Assembly (NCBI GenBank): GCA_021155205.1
Contig: JAJNPS010000021.1
Location: 248,001-312,000, forward strand
From: Rhodobacterales bacterium
Lineage (GTDB): Bacteria; Pseudomonadota; Alphaproteobacteria; Rhodobacterales; Rhodobacteraceae
Length of the DNA stretch: 64,000 nucleotides
Reading direction: 5' to 3'
A program made the position numbers and the translations under genes. The notes under the pieces are model-generated. The model worked only from the letters and a program-made list of their open reading frames with translations, did no database searches and was not told the origin of the DNA. The number at the start of each line of letters is the position of its first letter. Position 1 is the stretch's first letter. Positions 1 through 8,110 of this stretch are shown one piece after another.

Positions 1-840
1 TGTCAGGTACAGCCCGTTGCGCGTCAGGTTCTGGCTGACTCCGGGCACAAGGATGTCCGACCCCTCGACGATCAGCGCCGCCGAGACCGGAAACGCCGCC
101 GAGGAGGGATCGCGCGGCACAGCAACCGTCTGGGGCCGCAGGTCGGGCTGGCCGACCAAGGTGATGACATTACCTTCGGCGGTCTTTTCCAAGGTCACTT
201 CCGCGCCAAAGCCCCGCAGCATCCGCTCCGAATGGTCCCGCGTCGCCTCGCGCTCGATCACCACCGTTTCGCCCGGCGCATTCAGCCCCGCCAGCAGCAC
301 CGCCGACTTCACCTGCGCCGACGCAACCGGCAGCGCATAGCGCACCGGCACCGGATTGGCCGCCCCCACCACCGTCATCGGCAGCCGACCACCGTGCCGA
401 CCATAGGCCTGCGCGCCGAACAGCGACAAGGGCTCCGTCACCCGGCCCATCGGGCGCTTGCGCAAGCTGGCATCGCCCGTGAACGTCGCCGTCATCGCCG
501 TCGTGGCCATGCACCCCATGATCAGGCGCACACCCGTCCCGCTGTTGCCGCAGTCGATGACATCGGCAGGCTCGCGGAACCCGCCGACGCCGACACCATG
601 CACCGACCAGTCACCGGGTCCAGCTTGCGTCACCTCCGCCCCGAAGGCGCGCATGGCCGACGCCGTGTCCAGCACATCCTGCCCTTCCAGGAGGCCGGTG
701 ATCCTTGTTTCGCCCACCGCCATCGCACCAAAGATCAGCGCGCGGTGGCTGATCGACTTGTCGCCGGGGATCAGGGCCGTGCCGCGCAAAGGACCCGACT
801 TCAAGGCCGTCATCGGCTGGGCTGAGGCATGGGCGGACAT
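1..840 (-). CDS. aroA: 3-phosphoshikimate 1-carboxyvinyltransferase (EPSP synthase), 5' part
   Basis: The first 280 codons of EPSP synthase, which joins phosphoenolpyruvate to shikimate-3-phosphate in chorismate synthesis (cytoplasm). The ATG is at 840. Near the N-terminus the protein reads GDKSISHRALIFGAMAVGET, the family's substrate-binding start, followed by LLEGQDVLDT and DCGNSGTGVRL. Complete bacterial enzymes are about 430-450 residues, so roughly the last 160 lie outside the window. It is followed upstream by trmB in the same direction, with a pair of palindromes between them, so it probably has its own promoter. No lesions seen. Family assignment is secure from the motifs. Confidence 0.95.
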   Translation of the reverse strand, partial: MSAHASAQPMTALKSGPLRGTALIPGDKSISHRALIFGAMAVGETRITGLLEGQDVLDTASAMRAFGAEVTQAGPGDWSVHGVGVGGFREPADVIDCGNSGTGVRLIMGCMATTAMTATFTGDASLRKRPMGRVTEPLSLFGAQAYGRHGGRLPMTVVGAANPVPVRYALPVASAQVKSAVLLAGLNAPGETVVIEREATRDHSERMLRGFGAEVTLEKTAEGNVITLVGQPDLRPQTVAVPRDPSSAAFPVSAALIVEGSDILVPGVSQNLTRNGLYLT

Positions 841-901
841 CGGGAACTCCTCGGATTGCGCGGGTCTGATAGCGCAAGGTGGACAAAGGGTCCATCGGCC
901 C

Positions 902-943
902 AAATTCCTTCGAAGGAATTTGCAAAAATCTTCGAAGATTTTT
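902..943. repeat. Two adjacent 20-bp perfect palindromes (putative terminator)
   Basis: Two perfect palindromes lie 2 bp apart: AAATTCCTTCGAAGGAATTT at 902-921 and AAAAATCTTCGAAGATTTTT at 924-943. Both centre on TTCGAA and are A/T-rich at the outside, in contrast to the GC-rich surroundings. They begin 3 bp past the trmB stop (947), so in trmB's direction each is a hairpin ending in a run of U. A tandem intrinsic terminator isolating aroA from trmB is the simplest reading. Similar TTCGAA palindromes recur between genes in Rhodobacterales (from memory). Confidence 0.75.
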
Positions 944-946
944 ATC

Positions 947-1633
947 CTAGACCCGCCGGAAGGTAAGGTAATGCGGCCGCCGCCCCTCGCGCAGCGCTTT
1001 TTGCTCATAGCGCGTCGACACCCAGTCATCCCAGGGCATACCGCCCTGCCGCTCCAGCACAAATCCCGCGCGCGGCACTTCTTCCAGCGTCTGGCGGACA
1101 TAGTCGGGGATGTCGGTCGCCACCCGGAACTCCGCCCCGGGCTGCACGACGCGGGCAAGGGCGTCCAGGTACTCAGGAGTTACGAACCGCCGCCGGTGAT
1201 GCCGCGCCTTGGGCCAGGGGTCGGGATAGTTCAGGAACACCTTTGCCACCGAAGCGTCGGGCAGCACCTCGAACAGATCACGCACGTCGCCTGGATGGAT
1301 CGCCAGATTGTCGAGGCCGCCGTCCCGCACCTTGCCCAGCAGCATCGCGATGCCGTTCACATATGGCTCGGCCCCCAGCAGGAACGTGCCGCGGTTGGCC
1401 GCTGCCATATGCACCAGATGCTCGCCGCCGCCAAAGCCGACCTCCAGCCACAGGGGCCGCCCGCCGGTGATCGCGGCCACGGCCAGCGGCGCTCGCGCAG
1501 GGTTGTCCTCGCGCGTGATGCCCTTGACCGACAAAGGCTCCAGCCCCTCGGCCAGATAGGCCTTCTGGCTGGCCCGCAGGGTCTTGCCCCGGATGCGGCC
1601 ATAGAAGTTGCGGCGTTGGACCGACACTGACAC
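947..1633 (-). CDS. trmB: tRNA (guanine-N7-)-methyltransferase
   Basis: A 228-residue SAM-dependent enzyme that methylates G46 in the tRNA variable loop. The SAM-binding stretch LEVGFGGGEHL is near residue 63, and the diagnostic NYPDPWPKARHHRRR motif near 135 carries the catalytic/tRNA-binding residues. The C-terminal STRYEQKA element is also present. Length and start (ATG at 1633) match the family. It stands alone on the minus strand, ahead of aroA, and ends at the twin palindromes. No oddities. Confidence 0.95.
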   Translation of the reverse strand: MSVSVQRRNFYGRIRGKTLRASQKAYLAEGLEPLSVKGITREDNPARAPLAVAAITGGRPLWLEVGFGGGEHLVHMAAANRGTFLLGAEPYVNGIAMLLGKVRDGGLDNLAIHPGDVRDLFEVLPDASVAKVFLNYPDPWPKARHHRRRFVTPEYLDALARVVQPGAEFRVATDIPDYVRQTLEEVPRAGFVLERQGGMPWDDWVSTRYEQKALREGRRPHYLTFRRV

Positions 1634-1832
1634 GAAAAACCCCGGATAGGATTGCAGGCTTCAAGCAGAGGCGGAGCGAAGGGTCAAGCGGACTGCCCGC
1701 GACGTCAGCCGTTCATCCCCCCGCAACGACATGGAACCGTGGCAATACTTCCGCCCGCAAAGATGCTACAATGGTTCTTGGCTGCAGCCTGCAGGCATCG
1801 GGCCGCAAGGCTGCGCCTTTGGGGGGACACAA

Positions 1833-2162
1833 ATGGCACGATACATTATCACGGGCAGTTATACGGCGGCCGCAATGAGGGGATTGCTGGCCAAGCCATC
1901 AGACCGCGAGGCGGCAACCTCTGCGCTGGTCACGGCAGCGGGCGGAAAACTCCGCGCCTTCTACCTGACCACGGGCGAGACGGACTTTCTCATGATCACC
2001 GAGACCGAAAATCTGCAGGACATGATGGCTGCGTTGATCGTGGCGGGCGCGTCGGGCGCGGTCTCGGGGCTGAAAACCGTGCAGGCCTTTTCTTCGGCCG
2101 AGTTCACCGCCGCACAGAAACGCGCAGGCAAGATCGCCCAGAAATATTCTGCGCCGGCATGA
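1833..2162 (+). CDS. GYD domain-containing protein
   Basis: A 109-residue protein of the GYD family: ARYIITGSYT at the start, then FYLTTGETDFLMITE, matching the family's Gly-(Glu/Asp)-Tyr/Asp-like core strand. These are small ferredoxin-fold, probably dimeric proteins of unknown function. The start is ATG at 1833 because the homology begins there and a G-rich stretch (1821-1827) lies just upstream; an in-frame ATG at 1731 would add 34 atypical residues. It converges with metK, with a strong hairpin between them. Function not assignable. Confidence 0.8.
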   Translation: MARYIITGSYTAAAMRGLLAKPSDREAATSALVTAAGGKLRAFYLTTGETDFLMITETENLQDMMAALIVAGASGAVSGLKTVQAFSSAEFTAAQKRAGKIAQKYSAPA

Positions 2163-2167
2163 CCCGC

Positions 2168-2195
2168 TGCGCCGTCCGCATCCGCGGGCGGCGCA
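2168..2195. terminator. Hairpin between convergent genes
   Basis: A 12-bp stem (TGCGCCGTCCGC / GCGGGCGGCGCA, one G-T pair) with a 4-base loop lies between the GYD gene stop (2162) and the metK stop (2203). No T-run follows on either side, so it may act as a bidirectional terminator or mRNA 3'-end stabiliser. Confidence 0.6.
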
Positions 2196-2202
2196 ATACC
2201 GA

Positions 2203-3369
2203 TCACACCGCCTTTTTCAGCGCCTCGACCAGGTCGGTGCGCTCCCACGAGAACCCGCCATCCGCATCCGGTGCGCGGCCGAAATGGCCATAGGCGCTGG
2301 TGCGGGCGTAGATCGGCTTGTTCAGGCCAAGATGGGTGCGGATGCCGCGCGGGGTCAGGTCCATGACCTTGCCGATGCCAGCCTCGATCACCTCATCGGG
2401 TACGACGCCGGTGCCATGAGTGTCGACATAGACGGACTGCGGCTGCGCCACGCCGATGGCATAGCTGACCTGCAGCGTGCAGCGACGCGCCAGCCCGGCT
2501 GCCACGACGTTCTTGGCCAGATAGCGCGCGGCATAGGCGGCAGAACGATCCACCTTGGTCGGATCCTTGCCACTGAACGCGCCGCCGCCATGCGGGGCGG
2601 CACCGCCATAGGTGTCGACGATGATCTTGCGGCCGGTCAGGCCCGCATCGCCGTCCGGGCCGCCGATGACAAAGGACCCGGTCGGGTTGACGTGCCAGAC
2701 GGTCGCGGGCGTGATCCAGTCGGCGGGCAGGACGGCGCGAATATGCGGCTCCACGATGGCGCGGATGTCGGCGCTGGTCTGGTTGATGTCGGCATGCTGG
2801 GTGGACAGCACGATGGATGTCACTTCGACCGGCTTGCCATTCTCGTACCGGACCGACAATTGTGATTTCGCATCGGGCCGCAGCGTCGGCTCTTTGCCGG
2901 CTTTGCGCACATCCGCCAGCCTGTGCAGGATCGCATGGGCGTACTGGATCGGCGCCGGCATCAGTTCCGGGGTCTCGTCCACCGCATAGCCGAACATGAT
3001 GCCCTGATCGCCTGCGCCGTCGCGGTCCACGCCTTGCGCGATATGGGCGGATTGTTCATGCAGGAAGTTCATCACATGGCAGGTGTTCCAGTGGAACTTT
3101 TCCTGCTCATACCCGATGTCGCGGATGCAATCGCGCGCGATCTGCCCGATGCGCCCCATCACGTCCTTCAGCCGTTCCTGGTTGCTGAGGCCAACCTCGC
3201 CACCGATCACCACCAGCCCGGATGTGGCAAACGTCTCGCAGGCAACCCGCGCGTTTGGCTCGATCTTCAGCATGTAGTCGAGGACGGCATCCGAAATGCG
3301 GTCGCACAATTTGTCGGGATGCCCCTCGGACACGGATTCCGAGGTGAAGACATAGCTTTGGCGGCTCAT
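2203..3369 (-). CDS. metK: S-adenosylmethionine synthetase
   Basis: 388 residues; makes S-adenosylmethionine from methionine and ATP. Family motifs seen: FTSESVSEGHPDKLCDRISD at the N-terminus, GDQGIMFGYA (ATP-binding hexapeptide region), and GGAAPHGGGAFSGKDPTKVDRS (P-loop-like and metal-binding). Start ATG at 3369, preceded by GGAG 10 bases upstream; that Shine-Dalgarno is part of the SAM/SAH riboswitch described separately. The gene follows lnt on the same strand but probably has its own promoter inside the end of lnt. Complete and unremarkable in sequence. Confidence 0.97.
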   Translation of the reverse strand: MSRQSYVFTSESVSEGHPDKLCDRISDAVLDYMLKIEPNARVACETFATSGLVVIGGEVGLSNQERLKDVMGRIGQIARDCIRDIGYEQEKFHWNTCHVMNFLHEQSAHIAQGVDRDGAGDQGIMFGYAVDETPELMPAPIQYAHAILHRLADVRKAGKEPTLRPDAKSQLSVRYENGKPVEVTSIVLSTQHADINQTSADIRAIVEPHIRAVLPADWITPATVWHVNPTGSFVIGGPDGDAGLTGRKIIVDTYGGAAPHGGGAFSGKDPTKVDRSAAYAARYLAKNVVAAGLARRCTLQVSYAIGVAQPQSVYVDTHGTGVVPDEVIEAGIGKVMDLTPRGIRTHLGLNKPIYARTSAYGHFGRAPDADGGFSWERTDLVEALKKAV

Positions 3370-3376
3370 GGGGACG

Positions 3377-3424
3377 TGCTCCGTTGGATGATCCCCGCCA
3401 CGCCAGGAAGCCGTTGTGGGGGGT
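3377..3424 (-). promoter_or_regulatory. SAM/SAH riboswitch in the metK leader
   Basis: On the minus strand the metK leader contains CACAACGGCTTCCTGGCGTG followed after a short linker by CAACGGAGCA. This matches the conserved core of the SAM/SAH riboswitch as I remember it (stem P1 around AACGGCTTCCTGGC, then a pseudoknot with GGAGCA). P1 is formed by CCC-CAC pairing with GTGG-C-GGG with one bulged C. The pseudoknot pairs GCTTCC with GGAGC, and GGAG is the metK Shine-Dalgarno, so ligand binding should hide the ribosome site and lower MetK synthesis when SAM is plentiful. This class is known from Rhodobacterales upstream of metK. Confidence 0.9.
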
Positions 3425-3432
3425 GTCTGCGT

Positions 3433-3461
3433 GCCTTACGGCTGCGTTGGATGAACGTCAA
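3433..3461 (-). promoter_or_regulatory. Putative sigma-70-type promoter for metK
   Basis: Minus strand: TTGACG (3461-3456), a 17-base spacer, then TAAGGC (3438-3433). The -35 box overlaps the last codons and stop of lnt. Transcription would begin close to 3426, immediately before the riboswitch stem, which supports the call. Confidence 0.5.
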
Positions 3462-4960
3462 GCAACGGCGCGGCGGCGGCGCAGAAATACAGCCAGCCCG
3501 ACACCAAGATACAACGCCCCGGCCGGCCATTCGCCGAACCGCGCATAGGGGGTTGGCGGCAACGCACCGGGCAGGACGGCATCGAGATAGGCCGCGGTGC
3601 CGAATGCCAGTTCGTCCACAACCTGCCCCCGCGCGTCATAGACGCCGGTGACGCCGGTATTGGCCACGCGCACCAGCGGCAGCCCCTGCTCGATGGCGCG
3701 CAGCCGCGTCTGGGCGACATGCTGGAACGGTCCCGACCAGGTGCCGAACCAGGCATCGTTGGTGATCTGCAGGATCCAGTCGGCCCGCCCGCCTGCCTGC
3801 CGTGCAACGCCGGGAAACACCGCCTCATAGCAGATCAGCGGCAGCACCTTGCCCAGTTTCGGCCCCAGGTCCAAAAGCCGGGGACCCGGTCCCGCCGTAT
3901 AGCCCGCCCCCACCTGCGACGCAAACGCCTTCAGCCCGAACCAGCGATAGGCCAGATCGCCAAAGGGGATGTATTCGCCAAAGGGCACCAGATGGAACTT
4001 GTCATAGGTGGCTGAAATGCTGCCATCGGGCGCCACCACGCGCAGCGAATTCCAGCCGCGCAAGCCATCCGCGTTCTCTTCGATGCGCTGGATGCCGACC
4101 GCGACAGGGCGGCCCCCGCCCGCCCGCGCAATCGCACCTGCCACGTTGGGACTGCGTTCGAACGTGTAGGGCACCGCCGTTTCGGGCCAGATCGTCAGGT
4201 CCGGCAGGGGCTTGACCGCCGTATAGGCAAGCTGACGGTCAAACAGGATGCGCGCCTGGTCGGCGTCCCATTTCGCGGCCTGCGCGGCATTGGGCTGCAC
4301 CAGCCGCAGCACCACGTCGCGCGCTGGCGGCAAGGGCTGCGCCAGGATCAGCGCTCCCGCAGCCAGCGCCAGCCCCAGCGCCAGCACCGACGCCGCGGCC
4401 GTCCGCCAGCCCGTAACCAGCCCCGCCGCCATCAGCAGCGTCAACAGCGTCAACCCGTTCGGCCCGACAAAGGCGGCCAGTTGCGCGACCGGCGTGTCGA
4501 TCCAGACATGGCCCACCAGCGCCCAGGGAAATCCCGTCAGCACCACGCCGCGCGCCATTTCCGCCAGACCGAGGGCGACAGCGATCCCCCAGACGGGCCT
4601 TGCGGCCATCCGTCCCAGCATCGCCGCGACGCCCCAGAACAGCCCGAGCCCCCCCGCCATCAGCACCAGCGCGAACGGAGCCATCCAGCCATATTGCGCG
4701 ATGTCGATCAGGAACGGCTCGACGATCCAGGCCAGCGCCAGCGCAAAATATCCCCCCCCCGCCGCAACCCCGGTCCAGAACGCCGCGCGCCGGGTCTCCG
4801 TCGCCGCCAGCAGGTGCAGGATCACCGCCAGCATCGGCACCGTCAGCCACCAGGCGCCCCACGGTGCCTGCCCCAGCGCAGCAGCGCCACCGCAGGCAAA
4901 GGTTATCAGTGCGCGCCGCCGCGCGGTCAGCCGCGATGCCAAAGGTTGCAGAATGATCAA
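3458..4960 (-). CDS. lnt: Apolipoprotein N-acyltransferase
   Basis: 500-residue inner-membrane enzyme that adds the third acyl chain to lipoproteins. About six hydrophobic helices fill residues 15-205, followed by a nitrilase-type periplasmic domain. Catalytic triad regions are visible: TIWPETAVP (Glu), YDKFHLVPFGEYIPFG (Lys) and LPLICYEAVFP (Cys). A last hydrophobic segment closes the protein. The ATG at 4960 overlaps the corC stop by 4 bp, so it is translationally coupled to phoH-ybeY-corC. Its 3' end carries the metK promoter. Confidence 0.95.
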   Translation of the reverse strand: MIILQPLASRLTARRRALITFACGGAAALGQAPWGAWWLTVPMLAVILHLLAATETRRAAFWTGVAAGGGYFALALAWIVEPFLIDIAQYGWMAPFALVLMAGGLGLFWGVAAMLGRMAARPVWGIAVALGLAEMARGVVLTGFPWALVGHVWIDTPVAQLAAFVGPNGLTLLTLLMAAGLVTGWRTAAASVLALGLALAAGALILAQPLPPARDVVLRLVQPNAAQAAKWDADQARILFDRQLAYTAVKPLPDLTIWPETAVPYTFERSPNVAGAIARAGGGRPVAVGIQRIEENADGLRGWNSLRVVAPDGSISATYDKFHLVPFGEYIPFGDLAYRWFGLKAFASQVGAGYTAGPGPRLLDLGPKLGKVLPLICYEAVFPGVARQAGGRADWILQITNDAWFGTWSGPFQHVAQTRLRAIEQGLPLVRVANTGVTGVYDARGQVVDELAFGTAAYLDAVLPGALPPTPYARFGEWPAGALYLGVGLAVFLRRRRAVA

Positions 4961-5922
4961 GTCCCTTCGCCGGTCAGCGCAGCGGGGTCACGGTTTGGCC
5001 GCAGCGCCTCGGGCAGCCGCAACCGCAGCCGTTTCACCCGGCGCGGGTCGGCATCGACGATCTCGATCTCGGCGCCCGACGCCAGCGGCACGATCTCGCC
5101 ACGCGACGGGACACGGCCCGCCATCAGAAAGACCAGACCGCCCAGCGTGTCGATGTCCTGATCGTCATCCTCGCCACGCAGCGTGAACCCGATCTCGGTT
5201 TCGATCTCGGACAGGGGAGCGGTTGCCTGCGCCATGTATATTCCCGGCTTTTCCTCTTTCCAGAGTGCCGTTTCCTCTTCGTCGTGTTCGTCCTCGATCT
5301 CGCCGATCACCGTCTCGATCAGGTCCTCGATGGTCACAAGGCCGTCCACCCCGCCATATTCGTCGATCACCAGCGCCATGTGGACGCGGTCCTTCTGCAT
5401 CTTCTGCAACAGGACCGCAGCCGGCATCGAGGGCGGCACGAACAGAACCGGGCGCAGCAGTTTCTTGAGGCTGAACCGTCCCGTCGCGCCAAAGCCGTGC
5501 TGCAGCGCCAGATCCTTCAGCAGCACCAGCCCCTGCGGATGATCCAGCGACCCCTTGTAGACCGGCAGGCGCGAAAACCCGTGTTCACGGAACACCGCGA
5601 CAAGCGCATCCTTGCCGATGTCCAGCGGCACGGCGGCAATCTCGATGGTGGGGATCGCCACGTCATCGACCCGCAGCCGGCGCAGGTTGCCCAGACCATG
5701 ATGCGCCCCACCCGCCGCCGGGGCCGACAGGCGCGCGTTGGGCGCGGCGGGGTCAGGCCCGTCGGTGCCGGGGGTGAACTTGCTGATGATGCGTTCAAGA
5801 AAACTTCGCTGGGGCGGGTCGTTCGGCCCGTCGCCAAGCGTATCGGAGGATGCGGGCGCATCCCCCCTTGTCTCGGCCTTGGGGGCCTGACTTTTCGGCG
5901 CCCGTTGTGCAGCAGTGTCCAT
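4957..5922 (-). CDS. corC: CBS-domain CorC/TlyC-type transporter-associated protein
   Basis: 321-residue cytoplasmic protein with two CBS domains (roughly residues 65-185; e.g. ALVIDEYGGVDGLVTIEDLIE) and a C-terminal CorC_HlyC domain (about 200-290). It lacks the membrane DUF21 domain, so it is the short CorC type linked to Mg/Co homeostasis. The family is often called hemolysin, which should not be taken as function. ATG at 5922 is preferred: a TTG at 5973, abutting the ybeY stop, would add 17 residues but has no Shine-Dalgarno. Operon member between ybeY and lnt. Confidence 0.85.
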   Translation of the reverse strand: MDTAAQRAPKSQAPKAETRGDAPASSDTLGDGPNDPPQRSFLERIISKFTPGTDGPDPAAPNARLSAPAAGGAHHGLGNLRRLRVDDVAIPTIEIAAVPLDIGKDALVAVFREHGFSRLPVYKGSLDHPQGLVLLKDLALQHGFGATGRFSLKKLLRPVLFVPPSMPAAVLLQKMQKDRVHMALVIDEYGGVDGLVTIEDLIETVIGEIEDEHDEEETALWKEEKPGIYMAQATAPLSEIETEIGFTLRGEDDDQDIDTLGGLVFLMAGRVPSRGEIVPLASGAEIEIVDADPRRVKRLRLRLPEALRPNRDPAALTGEGT

Positions 5923-5973
5923 CAGGCCCTTGCCCAGGTTCAATCGCGCGGCCAAAGGCTGGCCGCGAGCCAA

Positions 5974-6501
5974 CTAGTATGGGTCAGAAACCCCCATCGG
6001 GGCAAGGACCCTTGCCTCCAGCGTCTCCATCACAACTGCGTCAGCGTCCCGCACATGGTCATAGCCCAGAAGATGCAGCACGCCATGTACGATCAGATGC
6101 GTCACATGGTCGGACGCGGTCTTGTTCTGATCGCGCGCCTCGGCCATGCAGGTCTCGTAGGCAAGCGCGACATCCCCCAACTCTGTCGGATCATTCGCCG
6201 TTCCCGGCTCGGGAATCTCTGGCGTCCCGCCGGGCGCATCCGCAGCCCGGTCCTCGAACGGCCAGCTCAGCACGTTGGTCGGCATGCCCTTGCCGCGAAA
6301 CGCGCCGTTCAGTTCGGCAATCCTGGCGTCATCGCAGCCCATCACGCAGACCGTATACCCCGACATGCCCATCCCCAGCGTCGCCAGCGTCCCGCGCATT
6401 GCGCGATCCGCCAGACCCGCCAGCCCGAACGCCTCCCAGCGCGGGTCTTCAATCACCACATCGGCCAGCGGCACCGTGTCGTCATCAACCGGCGACATCA
6501 C
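5974..6501 (-). CDS. ybeY: Endoribonuclease YbeY (rRNA maturation factor)
   Basis: 175 residues. The zinc site HGVLHLLGYDH, near the C-terminus (about residues 134-144), is the family signature; NVLSWPFE is a second conserved strand. The enzyme acts in 16S rRNA 3'-end processing and 70S quality control. Its ATG (6501 or 6498) overlaps the end of phoH by 4 bp, and phoH-ybeY-corC-lnt is a widely conserved order. The central loop after SWPFEDRAADAP is slightly longer than in E. coli, as is common in alphaproteobacteria. Confidence 0.95.
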   Translation of the reverse strand: MMSPVDDDTVPLADVVIEDPRWEAFGLAGLADRAMRGTLATLGMGMSGYTVCVMGCDDARIAELNGAFRGKGMPTNVLSWPFEDRAADAPGGTPEIPEPGTANDPTELGDVALAYETCMAEARDQNKTASDHVTHLIVHGVLHLLGYDHVRDADAVVMETLEARVLAPMGVSDPY

Positions 6502-7508
6502 TCCGGCGCGTCGGCCTCATAGGCCTCGATGATGCGCGCGACCAGGGGATGACGCACCACATCCTTGGCGGTGAAGTAGTTGAAGCTGACGCCCCGCACC
6601 CCCTTCAGGATGCGTTCGGCCTCTTGCAAGCCCGATGGAATGCCGCGTGGCAAGTCGATCTGCGTACGATCGCCCGTGACCACCATGCGGCTGCCCTCGC
6701 CCAGGCGCGTGAGAAACATCTTCATCTGCATCGCGGTCGCGTTCTGCGCCTCGTCCAGCACCACAAAGGCATTCGAAAGCGTGCGGCCCCGCATGAAGGC
6801 CAGGGGAGCGATCTCGATCCGCTTTTCCTCCAGCAGCTTTTGCACCTGTTTCGACGGCAGGAAATCGTTCAGCGCGTCATATAGGGGCTGCATGTAGGGG
6901 TCGACCTTTTCCTTCATGTCGCCGGGCAGGAAGCCCAGTCGCTCGCCCGCCTCGACCGCCGGACGTGACAGCACGATCTTTTCCACCGCGCCGCTGATGA
7001 ACATGGTGACGCCCACCGCGACCGCCAGATAGGTCTTGCCCGTCCCGGCAGGCCCGATGCCAAATCCCAGCTCATGCGCGAAAAGGTTCGCCACATAGGC
7101 TTTTTGCGCCTCGGTCCGCGGCTCGATCGGGCGTTTGCGCGTGCGCAGCTCCATGCCGGAGTTGAACAGCTCGATCTGCTCGCCCTCGGCGCGCATCACG
7201 TCCGGCATCGGCCGTCCCATCCGCAACGCCCCGTCGATGTCACCCGCAGCAACCGACCGACCCGATTCCAGGCGCGCATAAATCCCCCGCAACACCGCCG
7301 CCGCCTGTTCCCGCGCGTCCTTGTCCCCGATCACCGCCAGCCTGTTCCCGCGTCTCAGGATGTGGACCCCGAGCTGGTGTTCGATCTGCGCCAGATTGCG
7401 GTCAAATTCGCCACAAAGCTCGATCAGAAGCCGATTGTCGGGAAATTCGAGGGTCGTCTCAACAATGTCCTCGGGGCGGTTCGGGGGGGTCAGCGCGCTG
7501 ATGCCCAA
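6498..7508 (-). CDS. phoH: PhoH-like ATPase
   Basis: 336-residue cytoplasmic P-loop ATPase: Walker A GPAGTGKTYLA, Walker B-like AFVVLDEAQNAT, and VTGDRTQIDLP. The reading frame is open back to 7634, but the extra 42 residues are unlike the family. A TTG at 7508 sits 8 bases after a full AAAGGAG Shine-Dalgarno (7517-7523) and begins GISALTPPNRPEDIVETTLE, the usual PhoH N-terminus, so TTG is taken as start. First gene of the phoH-ybeY-corC-lnt operon. Probable role in RNA metabolism together with YbeY; substrate unknown. Confidence 0.92.
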   Translation of the reverse strand: MGISALTPPNRPEDIVETTLEFPDNRLLIELCGEFDRNLAQIEHQLGVHILRRGNRLAVIGDKDAREQAAAVLRGIYARLESGRSVAAGDIDGALRMGRPMPDVMRAEGEQIELFNSGMELRTRKRPIEPRTEAQKAYVANLFAHELGFGIGPAGTGKTYLAVAVGVTMFISGAVEKIVLSRPAVEAGERLGFLPGDMKEKVDPYMQPLYDALNDFLPSKQVQKLLEEKRIEIAPLAFMRGRTLSNAFVVLDEAQNATAMQMKMFLTRLGEGSRMVVTGDRTQIDLPRGIPSGLQEAERILKGVRGVSFNYFTAKDVVRHPLVARIIEAYEADAPE

Positions 7509-7718
7509 GCGGAAGGCTCCTTTCGTGTTGATCTGCCACAAGTCTGCGGCTTTTGCCGTACGCTGGCAAGCGGCATTGGCCGCCGCTTTCGACTCTGCCC
7601 GCCAAAAGCACCAGAATTGTGACAGTGTGACCAAAGAAACCGCAGACCCGCGAAAGGGTTCCCGCGGCCACCACGCGCGCCCCGGACCGTCATGCGCCCG
7701 CGCGGCATCGCGGCCGGA

Positions 7719-8105
7719 TCAGGGTGCGATCCCGCGCACGACCGTCTTGCGCCCGGGACCAGAGACCCGGTCCGGAATGCCGGCATTCGACGTCTGGTAG
7801 TTGCCCAGCACCGTGCCCGGCGGATATTTGTCGTTGCAGACCGGCAGGCCCGACTTCGGATCGAACCGCGGCGTTGCATAGCCCTCAAGCCCGTCATCCA
7901 TGATCCAGACCTGGCAGCCGTCGGGATCATAGGCCAGCGCCGCCTCGCCGTCGATCAGGACGCCGGTGTCGATGCCCTGGTCCTGCCCGGTGGCGATGAC
8001 GGATGTCGGGCCGGAATAGGCACGCGCGCCCTCGAGCCGCTCACCCGCGGCGCAACCGGCCACCACCAGACAGACAAGCGGGACACGCAAGACTGGGGTC
8101 ATCAT
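7719..8105 (-). CDS. Small lipoprotein with a DPDGC domain
   Basis: 128 residues. The N-terminus MMTPVLRVPLVCLVVAGC is a lipoprotein signal with lipobox VAGC. The mature part contains YDPDGCQVWIMDDGLEGY...PRFDPKSGLPVC, a 32-residue segment with two Cys that matches the OmpA-type gene just upstream at 19 of 32 positions. The ATG at 8105 is 5 bp past that gene's stop, with GAGGGAC before it, so the two are co-translated. A disulfide between the two Cys is likely in the periplasm (inference). I do not recognise the domain. Confidence 0.75.
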   Translation of the reverse strand: MMTPVLRVPLVCLVVAGCAAGERLEGARAYSGPTSVIATGQDQGIDTGVLIDGEAALAYDPDGCQVWIMDDGLEGYATPRFDPKSGLPVCNDKYPPGTVLGNYQTSNAGIPDRVSGPGRKTVVRGIAP

Positions 8106-8110
8106 GTCCC

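Noticed and set aside
7509..7634. 42-codon extension of phoH
   Set aside because: The TTG at 7508 has a perfect AAAGGAG at the right spacing and begins the conserved N-terminus.
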